A stretch of 64,000 bases of DNA from Corynebacterium epidermidicanis. Its GTDB lineage: Bacteria > Actinomycetota > Actinomycetes > Mycobacteriales > Mycobacteriaceae. Location of the stretch: NCBI RefSeq assembly GCF_001021025.1, contig NZ_CP011541.1, forward strand, positions 62,001 to 126,000. Direction: 5' to 3'. Shown piece by piece: positions 1 to 8,858 of the stretch; positions within the stretch are counted from its first letter, which is position 1; each line of letters opens with the position of its first letter. Made by a program: the position numbers and the translations under genes. Under the pieces are notes generated by a model that was given only the letters and a program-made list of their open reading frames with translations, was not told the origin of the DNA and ran no database searches.

Positions 1-183
1 ATCCACGGCCACACGTGGGCGCTGCCCGGCAGCGGCGGACTACGCAAGGACACCGTCCTTCTCCGCCACGGTGAAACCATGATCGCCGACCTGATCGCTG
101 ACAACCCCGGGGAGTGGGCATTTCACTGCCATAACGCCTATCACATGGAAACCGGGATGGTCAGCTCGCTTCGCTACGAGTAA
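1..183 (+). CDS. Multicopper oxidase, C-terminal end (5' part outside window)
   Basis: The window opens in frame inside this gene, and only the last 60 residues are present. They contain an H-x-H-x-W segment (IHGHTW, first residues) and the classical type 1/type 3 copper motif HCHNAYHMETGM near residues 43-54, which fits HCHxxxHxxxGM. These are the C-terminal copper ligands of cupredoxin-type multicopper oxidases, which oxidise Cu(I), metals or phenols outside the cytoplasmic membrane and are often part of copper resistance. Substrate and N-terminal features cannot be judged. It stops with TAA at 181-183. Pseudogenes and insertion sequences follow directly, so this gene lies at the edge of an accessory stretch. 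Confidence 0.85.
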   Translation: MHGHTWALPGSGGLRKDTVLLRHGETMIADLIADNPGEWAFHCHNAYHMETGMVSSLRYE

Positions 184-229
184 CCCACACAGCAGGGTTG
201 AGTGCCGAGGTGGGCGGGGTGTCCCCCGA

Positions 230-436
230 GTAGTGGACACGGCGTTGGTGTCAGGATTGAGCAGTGTGTGCCAGGAGTCGACGGGTTTGAAGTATGCGTC
301 AGCGCACGGCAGCAAGTTCAATGATGTGGTCGTAGCGCTTGTTAAAGCCGGTGGTTTCGGTATCAATGACCGCAAAGACCGGCGTGCCCGATGTGCGCGG
401 GGTGTAGCGGTTGAGGAGGTTTTCTAAAAGGCCCAT
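230..436 (-). pseudogene. Remnant of a DnaQ-like 3'-5' exonuclease gene
   Basis: Read on the minus strand from ATG at 436, the first 40 or so residues include VIDTETTGFNKRYDHIIELA, which is the exonuclease I motif (DxETTG) and following helix of DnaQ/PolC-type 3'-5' exonucleases. The frame then hits a TGA. A neighbouring frame continues with DAYFKPVDSWHTLLNPD, the expected next segment, so a frameshift separates the two parts. The rest of the domain, including the Exo II and Exo III residues, is missing before about position 230. This is a decayed and truncated gene, not an expressed protein. No other gene was recognised between 437 and 657. Confidence 0.7.
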
Positions 437-657
437 GGCCTTAAGCCTAGAGGCCCATACCGACATGCCCGCCTAAACGCTATCGAACACTGCAACCAAC
501 GTGGATTTCTGTGGATAACTACACTGGCCCCGGTTGCGTCCGCTGGCGTGGTGTATCTGTAGCCCGCGGTAGGCCTTGTGCCGGTGCACAATGAGGCGAC
601 CATTTTGGGTACCTTTCGGATCAACTCTTACATCTCCTCGAAAGGACCAGCCCCACA

Positions 658-1330
658 ATGGCCGCTGGCCCTCATTCTATCGGCCCCACCGCCTATCTCG
701 ACGAATTGCTGTCCCAAGCCTGCCCGGACTTGGTTGCGGCAGATGCTCGAGGGCTTCATTAACCAGATTCTCTCGGCCCAGGCTGACACCGTCTGTGGCG
801 CCGAGTACGGCACCACCAGCGATACCCGCGTCAACCTGCGCAACGGGTACCGTCACCGGCCACTGGACACCCGAGTCGGCACCATTGATGTTGCTATCCC
901 GAAACTACGCCATGGTTCTTTCTTCCCCGACTGGCTTCTTGAGCGACGCACCAGGGTCGAACGCGCCCTGACGACCGTGATTGCCACCTGTTATCTCAAG
1001 AGTGTCTCCACCCGGCGCATGAACGACCTCGTTGCAACACTCGGCATCACCAACGTGTCGACATCACAGGTCAGTGACATGGCCAAAGATCTAGACGCGA
1101 TGGGTGAAGACTTCAGGACCCGACCGCTTGGATTCCGGGCTGTACGTATTCGTCTCGTGTGATGCGCTGACGATGAAAGTCCGGGAAGGTGGCCGTGTGG
1201 TCAAAACGAGTGTCTTGCTAGCGACCGGTGTCAATGCTGACGGCTACCGAGAACTTCTCGGTATGCATGTAGCTACAGCTGAATCGACCGCGTCGTGGAT
1301 GAACTGCTCCCCGTTTTCCGGACTGGGTTA
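658..1330 (+). pseudogene. IS256 (mutator)-family transposase, frameshifted and truncated
   Basis: ATG at 658 opens MAAGPHSIGPTAYLDELL. The reading frame shifts near 745 into a stretch including NQILSAQADTVCGAEYG and NLRNGYRHRPLDTRVGTID, and shifts again near 1105-1130 into SCDALTMKVREGGRVV. These segments match the order of IS256-type transposases, and the last carries a DDE-type aspartate. The gene ends abruptly at 1330, where the terminal inverted repeat of an IS3-family element begins, and its C-terminal half was not found on the other side. It is non-functional. Terminal repeats of the IS256 element were not identified. Confidence 0.8.
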
Positions 1331-1352
1331 TGAAGTGCCCCGGGTTTTGTTC

Positions 1353-1353
<1 letters not shown>
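1331..1353. repeat. IS3-family terminal inverted repeat, 3' end of element
   Basis: This 23-bp repeat is the exact reverse complement of 2618-2640. It defines one end of the IS3-family element and directly abuts the broken IS256-type transposase. It lies 22 bases beyond the orfB stop. Confidence 0.9.
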
Positions 1354-2271
<918 letters not shown>

Positions 2272-2281
<10 letters not shown>

Positions 2282-2607
2282 CGTTTCGGGTCGAGTTCCG
2301 ACACGAAAAAAGCCGAAGCGGCCTTCAACAACTCGTTGGTATCCCGCAGCTCTTGATTTTCTCGACGCAGCTTGGCGACCTCTGCCACAAGGTCCTCAGG
2401 CAACCGTTCAGTAACGCGTCCCTCACGTCGAGCGGCCTGCGTCCATTGCCTCGCTGTGTGCCACGAAACGCCCAGTGTGGGTGCCACGATCTTGCATGCT
2501 TCCTGCGTCGAAATATTCTCCGCCAGAATGCGATCTTCTACCAAGCGGACGACTCGGTCCTTCGCCTCCTGATCAAACTTCCTCGGCATGTTCGAAGATT
2601 TTCCCAT
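2272..2607 (-). CDS. IS3-family OrfA, HTH protein
   Basis: This 111-residue protein has an N-terminal HTH_Tnp_1-type helix-turn-helix (KFDQEAKDRVVRLVEDRI to GVSWHTARQWTQ, about residues 9-55). A C-terminal leucine-rich coiled coil follows (VAEVAKLRRENQELRDTNEL, about residues 73-92), as usual for OrfA of the IS3 family. OrfA binds the element ends and is fused to OrfB by ribosomal frameshifting to give the transposase. The 3' end overlaps the orfB start by 10 bases, and a run of six T lies shortly before the stop. ATG at 2607 is used; ATG at 2589 is an alternative start. Confidence 0.85.
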
Positions 2608-2617
2608 CTACTCAAAC

Positions 2618-2640
2618 GGAACAAAACCCGGGGCACTTCA
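2618..2640. repeat. IS3-family terminal inverted repeat, orfA-proximal end
   Basis: This 23-bp repeat is the exact reverse complement of 1331-1353. It lies 10 bases upstream of the orfA start and marks the promoter-proximal end of the element. Confidence 0.9.
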
Positions 2641-2641
2641 A

Positions 2642-2719
2642 GAAGCTATCGCACTAGCCGAAAACCTACCCCAGGGTATAGAGAGATCCATCCCCATCGA
2701 ATGGGGCACCAACACCTAG
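2642..2719 (+). pseudogene. C-terminal gene fragment beside the IS3-family element
   Basis: Directly after the IS right end an open frame reads EAIALAENLPQGIERSIPIE followed by WGTNT and TAG at 2717-2719. It has no start of its own and looks like the end of a gene whose 5' part was removed when the element inserted or recombined. The protein family was not recognised. The stretch from 2720 to 2828 holds nothing else that I can support. Confidence 0.35.
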
Positions 2720-2828
2720 CTATATAGTCGTAGGGCCACACTGCCAGCTGGAGATTCTGAAGTTGCTCACAGGCTCAAAATAGGGCGCATGCCCCTCTAC
2801 AAATACCTAGACCACCAATAACCCGATT

Positions 2829-2880
2829 TAGTATAGTCTACTTCACTTGAATATGTGCAGTGCGCTATACTACGGTGGTG
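2829..2880 (+). promoter_or_regulatory. Promoter and inverted-repeat operator of the hicAB pair
   Basis: A -10-like hexamer TATACT lies at 2866-2871, with a -35-like TTCACT 18 bases upstream. The 8-bp arms TAGTATAG (2829-2836) and CTATACTA (2865-2872) form an inverted repeat, and the right arm overlaps the -10. This is a plausible operator for autoregulation by the HicB antitoxin, which carries a C-terminal DNA-binding region. Only six bases separate the -10 from GTG at 2878, which suggests a leaderless transcript. Confidence 0.5.
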
Positions 2881-3072
2881 ACAAAGAGAAAAGACCTTCT
2901 GAAAAACATTGCCCGCTACGCGAAAGAAACAGGTCAGCCCCTCACCATCAAAGAAGGTGGCAACCACACCCGCATCTGGGTTGGTGACAAATACACCACC
3001 ATCGGCAGACGCAACGAAATCGACAACCTCATGGCCCGCAAGATCTACAAGCAAATTGGAATGGAGAACTAA
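2878..3072 (+). CDS. hicA: HicA-like toxin, type II toxin-antitoxin
   Basis: This is a 64-residue basic protein, MTKRKDLLKNIARYAKE to KIYKQIGMEN. It has the HicA layout: an N-terminal K/R-D-L-L-K helix, the central beta strand with EGGNHTRIWVGD containing the conserved GxxH catalytic histidine, and a C-terminal helix. HicA proteins are small dsRBD-fold ribonucleases that cleave mRNA and are neutralised by HicB. GTG codons at 2860, 2875 and 2878 are possible starts. 2878 is preferred because family members begin almost at the KRKDLL helix and the promoter lies just upstream. The antitoxin gene starts three bases after the stop. Confidence 0.8.
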   Translation: MTKRKDLLKNIARYAKETGQPLTIKEGGNHTRIWVGDKYTTIGRRNEIDNLMARKIYKQIGMEN

Positions 3073-3075
3073 ACC

Positions 3076-3471
3076 ATGGACACGTTTACTGCCACCGTCG
3101 AACGCGGGGAAACCTGGTGGATCGCACAGCTCAACGAAGACCCCGGCCTGATCATCCAGGCCCGCAGACTCGACCAAATCCAAGACGAAATCCGTGAGGC
3201 CCTCACCCTCTTCCCAGAACTCACCGACTCACCAGAAACGGCCACAATCCACCTCGACATCATCGGCAACGCAGAACAACAAGCTCAAGAAACCCGTAAG
3301 CAACTTGCCGACATTCGCAAGCGCGAAGACCAAGAACTAGCTCGCATGGCTACGCAAGCACAGCAACTCGCCAGCAGCGGTTACAACTACCGCGACATCG
3401 CTTATCTCCTCGGAATCACCTACGGGAGAGTCGGACAAATCCTTAAAACAAACACGAGCACCGCCTTATAG
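3076..3471 (+). CDS. hicB: HicB-like antitoxin
   Basis: This 131-residue protein has an N-terminal partial RNase H-like HicB fold (MDTFTATVERGETWWIAQLN, then IIQARRLDQIQDEIREALTL). A central alpha-helical linker rich in Q, E, R and K follows. The C-terminal helix-turn-helix-like segment is NYRDIAYLLGITYGRVGQIL, about residues 104-123. The N-terminal domain should bind and block HicA, and the C-terminal part should bind the operator upstream of hicA. It is larger than minimal HicB proteins because of the linker. The pair sits next to IS debris, as expected for a mobile addiction module. Confidence 0.75.
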   Translation: MDTFTATVERGETWWIAQLNEDPGLIIQARRLDQIQDEIREALTLFPELTDSPETATIHLDIIGNAEQQAQETRKQLADIRKREDQELARMATQAQQLASSGYNYRDIAYLLGITYGRVGQILKTNTSTAL

Positions 3472-3498
3472 GCATCCACACGTGAGAAAAGGTGAGCT

Positions 3499-4614
3499 GT
3501 GGCAAAAGTGAAGGGTATTCGGGCTATTGACCTAATCGCTGCCGGTGTTTTGGTGGCATTCTCCTTCTTGGGCTCTAAATTCTCCGGGGTGTGGGACTGG
3601 GACCTGTGGCTAACCATCACACTCTTAGTAGCGCCACTGACGCGAAAGCGCTGGCCATTGCCCACATTTGTCGTCTTGGTGGGGATACTCGTGGTGTGCT
3701 CGTTGCGCACGGAGATAACGATCGCGTGCATTCTGGTGGCCGGGTTGGCTGCGTACATTGTGCGTCGAGATCTGCTGCACCCTTCGCGGACAATCGCGAC
3801 AGTGATATTCCTGCTCGGCGACATTATTGGTCTTTTCGCGTTCGCGCCGGGTTTAGTCGACGAAGACGTATTCAAAAAGTTCATTTATGTGACCTGGAGC
3901 GTCACGCTTTTGGTGGCGTGCGGGCTGATGGGAGAGTTGCGCAGGCGCACACTTGAAGCACAAGAGCATGCGTTGGAGCAGTCGCTTGCAGCTCAACGGG
4001 AAGAATTCGAGAAGCTCGCCATTGCGCAGCGTAGCCACATCGCCCGCGAAATTCATGACTTGGTCACGCACTCATTGACCGTGATTGTTGCCCAGGCGGA
4101 TGGGGGTCGCTATGCCGGCTGTGAGGAGGCGAAAGAGGAAGCGTTGGCCTCGATTTCCAAGGTGGGGCGCGAATCTCTACAGCAGATGCGCTCTGTGGTG
4201 ACCTTCTTGCGCGAGGGGGAGGGGCATGCGGCGTCGCCAAGCATTGGCCTCACTGACATCGCTGGCCTCGTGCAGCAGACGGTGCGCAGCGGTCTGGCGG
4301 TGTCATACCGCGTGACTGGCGAGCCACAGCCGGTCTCGGACAGCACGTCGCTGGCCATGTACCGCATCGTGCAGGAGGCGCTGACGAATGCCAAGAATCA
4401 CGGCACCGGTACAGCCGAGCTCGAAATCGAATGGAAACCGGATGCGGTAACAATGAAAATTCAGAATCCGTGCCTTGACCGGGCACAAGGGATTGGGCTC
4501 GGTGTCAACGGCATGCGAGAGCGCGCCGAACTCAGCGGCGGCCGCTGCACAGCAGGTCCGCAGGGCAACAACTGGCAGGTCCTGGCCACATTCCCACTAG
4601 GAGCCCACGCATGA
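3499..4614 (+). CDS. Sensor histidine kinase, NarL/DesK type
   Basis: This 371-residue membrane protein has about five N-terminal hydrophobic segments (residues 8-150). A cytoplasmic HisKA_3 dimerisation region follows, with the phosphoacceptor His in SHIAREIHDLVTHSLTVIV near residue 188. The C-terminal HATPase domain has the N box EALTNAKNHG and the G box GIGLGVNGMRERAELSGG. It overlaps the response regulator by four bases (ATGA), so the two are co-translated. An ABC-2 exporter follows, a common layout for sensing and expelling antimicrobial peptides in Gram-positive bacteria. The stimulus is unknown. The start is GTG at 3499, after a GAGAAAAGGTGAG purine stretch. Confidence 0.88.
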   Translation: MAKVKGIRAIDLIAAGVLVAFSFLGSKFSGVWDWDLWLTITLLVAPLTRKRWPLPTFVVLVGILVVCSLRTEITIACILVAGLAAYIVRRDLLHPSRTIATVIFLLGDIIGLFAFAPGLVDEDVFKKFIYVTWSVTLLVACGLMGELRRRTLEAQEHALEQSLAAQREEFEKLAIAQRSHIAREIHDLVTHSLTVIVAQADGGRYAGCEEAKEEALASISKVGRESLQQMRSVVTFLREGEGHAASPSIGLTDIAGLVQQTVRSGLAVSYRVTGEPQPVSDSTSLAMYRIVQEALTNAKNHGTGTAELEIEWKPDAVTMKIQNPCLDRAQGIGLGVNGMRERAELSGGRCTAGPQGNNWQVLATFPLGAHA

Positions 4615-5288
4615 AAATCGCACTCGTTGATGACCAAGTCTTGTTCCTCCACGGCATCAGCCAAGTAATCAACTCGCAGCCGGACATGGAAGTGAGCTGG
4701 CACGCAACCAACGGCATCGAAGCCCTGGAAAAGGCGGCGCAGCAGCCGGTGGACATCGTGGTGATGGACGTGCAAATGCCGCTTCTCGACGGCATCGAAG
4801 CCACATCTCAGCTCGCCGACATTGCCCCGGACATCACAACGATCATCCTGACTACCTTCGACGATGAAGAGTACGTCTTGGGTGGTCTTGCTGCCGGGGC
4901 CAGCGGGTTCATCCTCAAGGATGCCGAGCCCGAGGTGCTGCTGGAATCGATTCGCACCGTGTACCAGGGGGATGCTGTTATTTCTCCGCGGGCGACCAAT
5001 CGAGTGATTACTCGATTGCAGGGGCGTCAGGAAGATCGCGTGCAGATTGCGCCCGCTGACCAGCAAGCTTTGCGCGAGCTGACGAATCGGGAGCATGAGA
5101 TTTTGGTTGCCATCGCGAAGGGATGGACGAACGGGGAGATCTGCGAGCGCTTCTTCATTTCCATGCCCACCGTGAAGACCCACGTCGGCAGAGTCATGGT
5201 GAAAACCGGGTCCAGAGATCGTGTTCATGCCGCCCTCTTTGCCTATCGCGCCGGGCTGGTGTCTCGGGAAGATCTGCTCGAATCCTGA
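4611..5288 (+). CDS. Response regulator, NarL/LuxR family
   Basis: This 225-residue protein has an N-terminal receiver (MKIALVDDQVLFLHG; phospho-acceptor Asp in VVMDVQMPLLDGIEA near residue 54; TTFDDEEY; lysine in FILKDAEPE). The C-terminal LuxR-type helix-turn-helix is LTNREHEILVAIAKGWTNGE to MPTVKTHVGRVMVKTGSRDR, about residues 155-205. It should be phosphorylated by the kinase encoded immediately upstream and likely activates the exporter genes downstream. The intergenic gap to the ABC ATPase is about 80 bases and may hold its promoter; no clear operator was seen there. Confidence 0.9.
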   Translation: MKIALVDDQVLFLHGISQVINSQPDMEVSWHATNGIEALEKAAQQPVDIVVMDVQMPLLDGIEATSQLADIAPDITTIILTTFDDEEYVLGGLAAGASGFILKDAEPEVLLESIRTVYQGDAVISPRATNRVITRLQGRQEDRVQIAPADQQALRELTNREHEILVAIAKGWTNGEICERFFISMPTVKTHVGRVMVKTGSRDRVHAALFAYRAGLVSREDLLES

Positions 5289-5368
5289 GCCGTCATGCCT
5301 GGGTATGACCCAGAAATCGTCCGCCGCTCTGATGTGGGAAGTAGATGTTGTGGGCGAGACTTTTAAGC

Positions 5369-6277
5369 ATGACGAAGATCATCGAGACGAAGAATCTCAC
5401 CAAGATGTATGGGAAGACTACGGTCGTCGATAAGCTTGACCTTGCGGTCACCCAAGGCAGCGTGCATGGCCTGTTGGGACCCAACGGTTCCGGCAAATCG
5501 ACGACGATGAAGATGCTGCTGGGACTGCTGAAGCCCACCGCGGGCGAGATATATATGATGGGCCGGCCGATGAATCGCCAGACGCGGGTGGACGTGCTGG
5601 CACAGGTGGGATCCCTCATTGAACAGCCTTCCGCATACTTGCACCTCACGGGCGCCGAGAATCTTCGCATCGCGACGCGACTCCTGCGAGCTAAACCCGA
5701 GAATGTTGAGCGTGCTATCCGGTTGGTGCGGCTAGAAAAGCACATGAACAAGCTGGTCAAAGACTATTCCTTGGGCATGAAACAGCGACTCGGGATCGCC
5801 CTGGCCTTGCTGCGTGACCCGCAGATCCTCATTCTCGACGAGCCAACGAATGGCCTGGACCCGGCCGGCATTGAAGAGATCCGCGAACTCATCGTCTCCC
5901 TTGCTCGGGATGAAGGACGCACGGTGTTGGTGTCCAGCCACTTGCTCTCGGAGATCGAGAAGATGGCGACGGAACTGAGCATCATTCACCAAGGTCAGCT
6001 GCTGTTCCAGGGCACGCAGCGGGAATTGTTTGAAACCAAACTGCCGGACGTTTTCGTGGAAACAACATGCGGCAGCCAGGCAGCGAGCGTGTTGCAAGCC
6101 CTGCAGCCAACTCTGGTGCCTGGTGGCGTGATGGTGCCAAACCTCAGCGAACAAGATGTATCGGATCTGTGTGTACAACTGGTCGGTCACAACATTCCTA
6201 TCACCCAGGTTGTGCGACAGCACCGCAGTCTGGAAGAAGTCTTCATCGGGCTCACCGGGCGGGAGGGATTGCAATGA
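5369..6277 (+). CDS. ABC transporter ATP-binding protein, antimicrobial-peptide export type
   Basis: This is a 302-residue ATPase. Walker A is GLLGPNGSGKSTTMKMLLGL, the signature is YSLGMKQRLGIALALL, Walker B is ILILDEPTNGLDPAGI, and the H-loop is in VSSHLLSEIEKM. A C-terminal extension of about 90 residues is typical of BcrA/LanF-type ABC-2 ATPases. It probably powers the two membrane proteins encoded directly behind it. ATG at 5369 (MTKIIETKNLTKMYG) is chosen over an upstream in-frame TTG at 5345 because the family starts at this strand. The 11-mer CGTCGATAAGC lies inside the gene at 5425-5435, encoding part of VVDKLDL. The gene overlaps the next by four bases. Confidence 0.88.
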   Translation: MTKIIETKNLTKMYGKTTVVDKLDLAVTQGSVHGLLGPNGSGKSTTMKMLLGLLKPTAGEIYMMGRPMNRQTRVDVLAQVGSLIEQPSAYLHLTGAENLRIATRLLRAKPENVERAIRLVRLEKHMNKLVKDYSLGMKQRLGIALALLRDPQILILDEPTNGLDPAGIEEIRELIVSLARDEGRTVLVSSHLLSEIEKMATELSIIHQGQLLFQGTQRELFETKLPDVFVETTCGSQAASVLQALQPTLVPGGVMVPNLSEQDVSDLCVQLVGHNIPITQVVRQHRSLEEVFIGLTGREGLQ

Positions 6278-7032
6278 CAGAAAACCTAGCCATCGAGTGC
6301 GCTAAGCTTCGCCGATCTCGAGTCCTGATCTTCGGGCTTGGCCTCACCGCCAGCATTGTCTTGTTCACCAGCATGGGATTGATGCGAACAGGAAAGATTG
6401 ATTCCTTCATGGATGACCCGACGCGGAACTGGTCCATGCACCTGATCGGTTACGTCATGGCATTATCGCTGCTCGCTCCAGTCCAGTTGGCATTGCTGGC
6501 CAGTAGGGCAGTGGATCCCGAGCATCTTGCCGGCGGGTGGCAATTAAACGCGGTGGCCGGAACATGGCCGGGAACCTTGCTACGCCGGAAGTTTCTGGTG
6601 TTCAGCGGCATCTTGTTGTTGCTGCGTGTCATCGAATTAGGGGCAGTCTTGGCAGCTCCGATGGTGTTAGGAGCCCCAGTGGCGCCGCCGGAGGTACTGC
6701 GTAGTTGGTTGCTCACCGGCCTTGGAGTGTGTGGCACGAGCGTGGCAATGCTCGCGCTGCTCATGTGGCTGGCCGCTCGTTTCGAATCCCAACTAGTAGT
6801 GCTTGGTGTGGGTGTGACCGGCGGATTCCTCGGTATCTGGGCAATGTTGTCGCCGCCGTGGCTGAGCGCAATCAATCCGTTTGGCTACTTTGCCGTGCTC
6901 ACACCCTATACCTTCACCGATTCTGGCGTAGCCCCGGTGCAACAAGGTTGGCTGCAATGGGCGTTGTATCTGGCGCTTTCTGGCATTGCCTTTGTGGTCC
7001 TTACTCGTCGCCTCAACTCAAGGGAATACTAA
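6274..7032 (+). CDS. ABC-2 permease subunit, first
   Basis: This is a 252-residue integral membrane protein with about six hydrophobic segments, starting MTENLAIECAKLRRSRVLIF. The short cytoplasmic N-terminus followed by a helix and a large loop (GKIDSFMDDPTRNWSMH) resembles LanE/G and BcrB-type permeases of lantibiotic or bacitracin exporters. It is co-translated with the ATPase (ATGA overlap) and followed after two bases by a second permease. The substrate cannot be told from sequence. The system probably protects against cell-wall-active peptides, given the adjacent two-component system. Confidence 0.8.
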   Translation: MTENLAIECAKLRRSRVLIFGLGLTASIVLFTSMGLMRTGKIDSFMDDPTRNWSMHLIGYVMALSLLAPVQLALLASRAVDPEHLAGGWQLNAVAGTWPGTLLRRKFLVFSGILLLLRVIELGAVLAAPMVLGAPVAPPEVLRSWLLTGLGVCGTSVAMLALLMWLAARFESQLVVLGVGVTGGFLGIWAMLSPPWLSAINPFGYFAVLTPYTFTDSGVAPVQQGWLQWALYLALSGIAFVVLTRRLNSREY

Positions 7033-7034
7033 CC

Positions 7035-7781
7035 GTGCTACTGCGCAACGAACTCCTCAAGTATCGACGCTCCCACGTGTGGACTGTCCTCGTACTCATT
7101 CCCTTCATCTCGGTCGGCTTCGGCGCTGGCAATTACTTTGCCAACCAAGAAATGCTCAGCTCAGGATGGTCGAGCTATCTCTCCCAGGCGGTCCTCTTCT
7201 ACGGGCTGTTTTTTATGACGATCGGCACCGCGATCCTCGCCTCAGCAGCCTGGCGCCTGGAGCATCGCGGATTCAATTGGAATCAATTGATGACCGTGCC
7301 ACGCGGAACCGGTGGAATCATCGGCGCAAAGATAGCCGCGATTGTGGTGTTGGTAGCCATCATGCAGATGATTATGCTGGCCTTGGCCCTCATCGTGGGC
7401 TTGGTTCTGAACGTCCCAGGGTCGATCCCATGGGTTAACGTCGTCGCGATTGTGCTTGCCATCGCCCCTGGGGCAGCGGTGGCTGCGTGGCAATCCTTCT
7501 TCTCCATGATCATCCGCAATTTCGCAGCCCCCGTCGCGATCGCACTCTGCGGCACGATTCTCACCTACGGCGTCGTCAGCGCAGGGCTGGAGGGCCTGAT
7601 GTTTGCGCTCCCGTCAGCGCTGGTCACCAACACGTTGGCCATCGGGAGCACTGCTTTATCGACGGCCGGGACTCTCGACCTCTTGAACATTGTTGCGGTC
7701 CTGTTTTCCTCTCTCGTCTCGATCGGGATCGCCTGGTCGGCAGCTGTTTTCTGGCTACGATGCGTGGATATTCGCTCGTAG
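7035..7781 (+). CDS. ABC-2 permease subunit, second
   Basis: This is a 248-residue membrane protein with six hydrophobic segments (MLLRNELLKYRRSHVWTVLV, then WSSYLSQAVLFYGLFFMTIG and others), similar in plan to the preceding permease. The heterodimer with its neighbour and the shared ATPase would make one exporter. The start is GTG at 7035, two bases after the previous stop. It is the last gene of the operon; the next feature is a decayed gene on the other strand, whose open frame runs through this gene's 3' end in antisense. Confidence 0.8.
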   Translation: MLLRNELLKYRRSHVWTVLVLIPFISVGFGAGNYFANQEMLSSGWSSYLSQAVLFYGLFFMTIGTAILASAAWRLEHRGFNWNQLMTVPRGTGGIIGAKIAAIVVLVAIMQMIMLALALIVGLVLNVPGSIPWVNVVAIVLAIAPGAAVAAWQSFFSMIIRNFAAPVAIALCGTILTYGVVSAGLEGLMFALPSALVTNTLAIGSTALSTAGTLDLLNIVAVLFSSLVSIGIAWSAAVFWLRCVDIRS

Positions 7782-7794
7782 GAGGTGGCGGGAA

Positions 7795-8541
7795 TCTGTA
7801 CTCCTAGCAGTGCCAGTGGGATTACTGCGACACCGTCGGGACGTCGATAAGCATGCTTGCCGGTCGTAATGACGGCCATGTCGATGACATCGTCGGGCAG
7901 CAGGTTCCTTAGCCACAGCACATGGCGAACGTCGCCGTCGGTGGGGGCGACGGTGAGTTTGACCTCGATCGGGATAATCCCACCATCTTGGGTTTCGGCG
8001 ATGGTATCGATTTCGCGGTCGTCATTGCGGGTCCGGAAGTGGCCAACTGTGGCGAAGTTCGCCTCGGCTGCGACTCGGATGGAGAGCACCGCTAGCGCTT
8101 CGAAAAGGTTGCCGAGCAGGGCGGAGTATTTTGGTTGGAGAAGTTGTCGTTCGCTGAGGCCTAGGAGTCTGAGGGCTAGGGCAGGATCGGCAAGGAAATG
8201 CGTCGGTGATTGGGTAATGTGCGGGAATGGTTCCCGAGCAAAGTTCCACGCTGGAAGTGGGTCAAGGATCCATATCTCGGACAACTTTTCCCGGAATCTC
8301 TGGGTAGTTCGCTTTGCTGGTTTGTTGGCATCGCCGGGGTGGCGGCATCGAGAAGTTCGTTGTAGCTGGCCTGTGTGCCTGTGGCCGCGCCGTATACTCG
8401 CATCCAGGCAATTAGGGCCTGCTTGTCGCGGACTGAGTATCCCTGTTCTGGTAGGTCACGATCGACAATCCGCTGCAGGTAAGAGTCTCGGTGTTGATTA
8501 CGTACCAAAGTTGGCAAATCATGGATGGCCGGTAAGCCACT
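7795..8541 (-). pseudogene. AAA ATPase with DUF4143 domain: decayed C-terminal half
   Basis: On the minus strand SGLPAIHDLPTLVRNQHRDS and YLQRIVDRDLPEQGYSVRDK match the start of DUF4143, following the GGxP motif of AAA_14/DUF4143 ATPases. A frameshift near 8300 then leads to LSEIWILDPLPAWNFA and the nuclease-like end VIDMAVITTGKHAYRRPDGV. The N-terminal ATPase domain is missing: a stop occurs at 8544, right at the domain border. The original stop is lost, and the frame runs on into the permease gene. A second, separate remnant of the same family lies at 13860-14027. The 11-mer CGTCGATAAGC occurs at 7842-7852. Confidence 0.75.
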
Positions 8542-8858
8542 TTATGTGATCGCTCGTGCGTAGTCCGAAAGCTCGAAATCGGTCTGTCCTGTGATTTCCA
8601 CTTCCCTGGCGCATAGTCGTTTTATGCTGACTTTAGCTTGCTGAGAACGTTCAAAAAGTGGTGCATCCGAAGGGATAGAATTCGACCGGCACCGCTGTGC
8701 GCGGACAGCCCAGAAATGACCGCGAAACAATCGAGCCGCGCTACGGAGGGCCACGGTCGAACTGCAGATCGGCGATGGAGCACCGTTCTTAACCGCTGTG
8801 CTTCAGAAACAAACCCGATTACCTGCGGGGAGCTATCGTCGCGCTTACTCTTGCGAGT
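8542..8858. other. Intergenic stretch before the Cas3 island genes
   Basis: No gene was recognised here. Near its right end TACTCT (8846-8851) is followed by seven bases and then ATG at 8859. This is the spacing of a -10 element driving a leaderless transcript, and no ribosome binding site precedes that ATG. Confidence 0.4.

Noticed and set aside
5299..5313. CTGGGTATGACCCAG hairpin as a terminator after the first response regulator
   Set aside because: The stem is five bases with no T-tract, and the exporter operon follows in the same direction, so it is more likely chance.
7565..7794. C-terminal extension of the DUF4143 remnant overlapping the ABC permease gene
   Set aside because: The homology ends at ...IPLALLG near 7795; the rest is read-through antisense to a conserved permease after loss of the stop.
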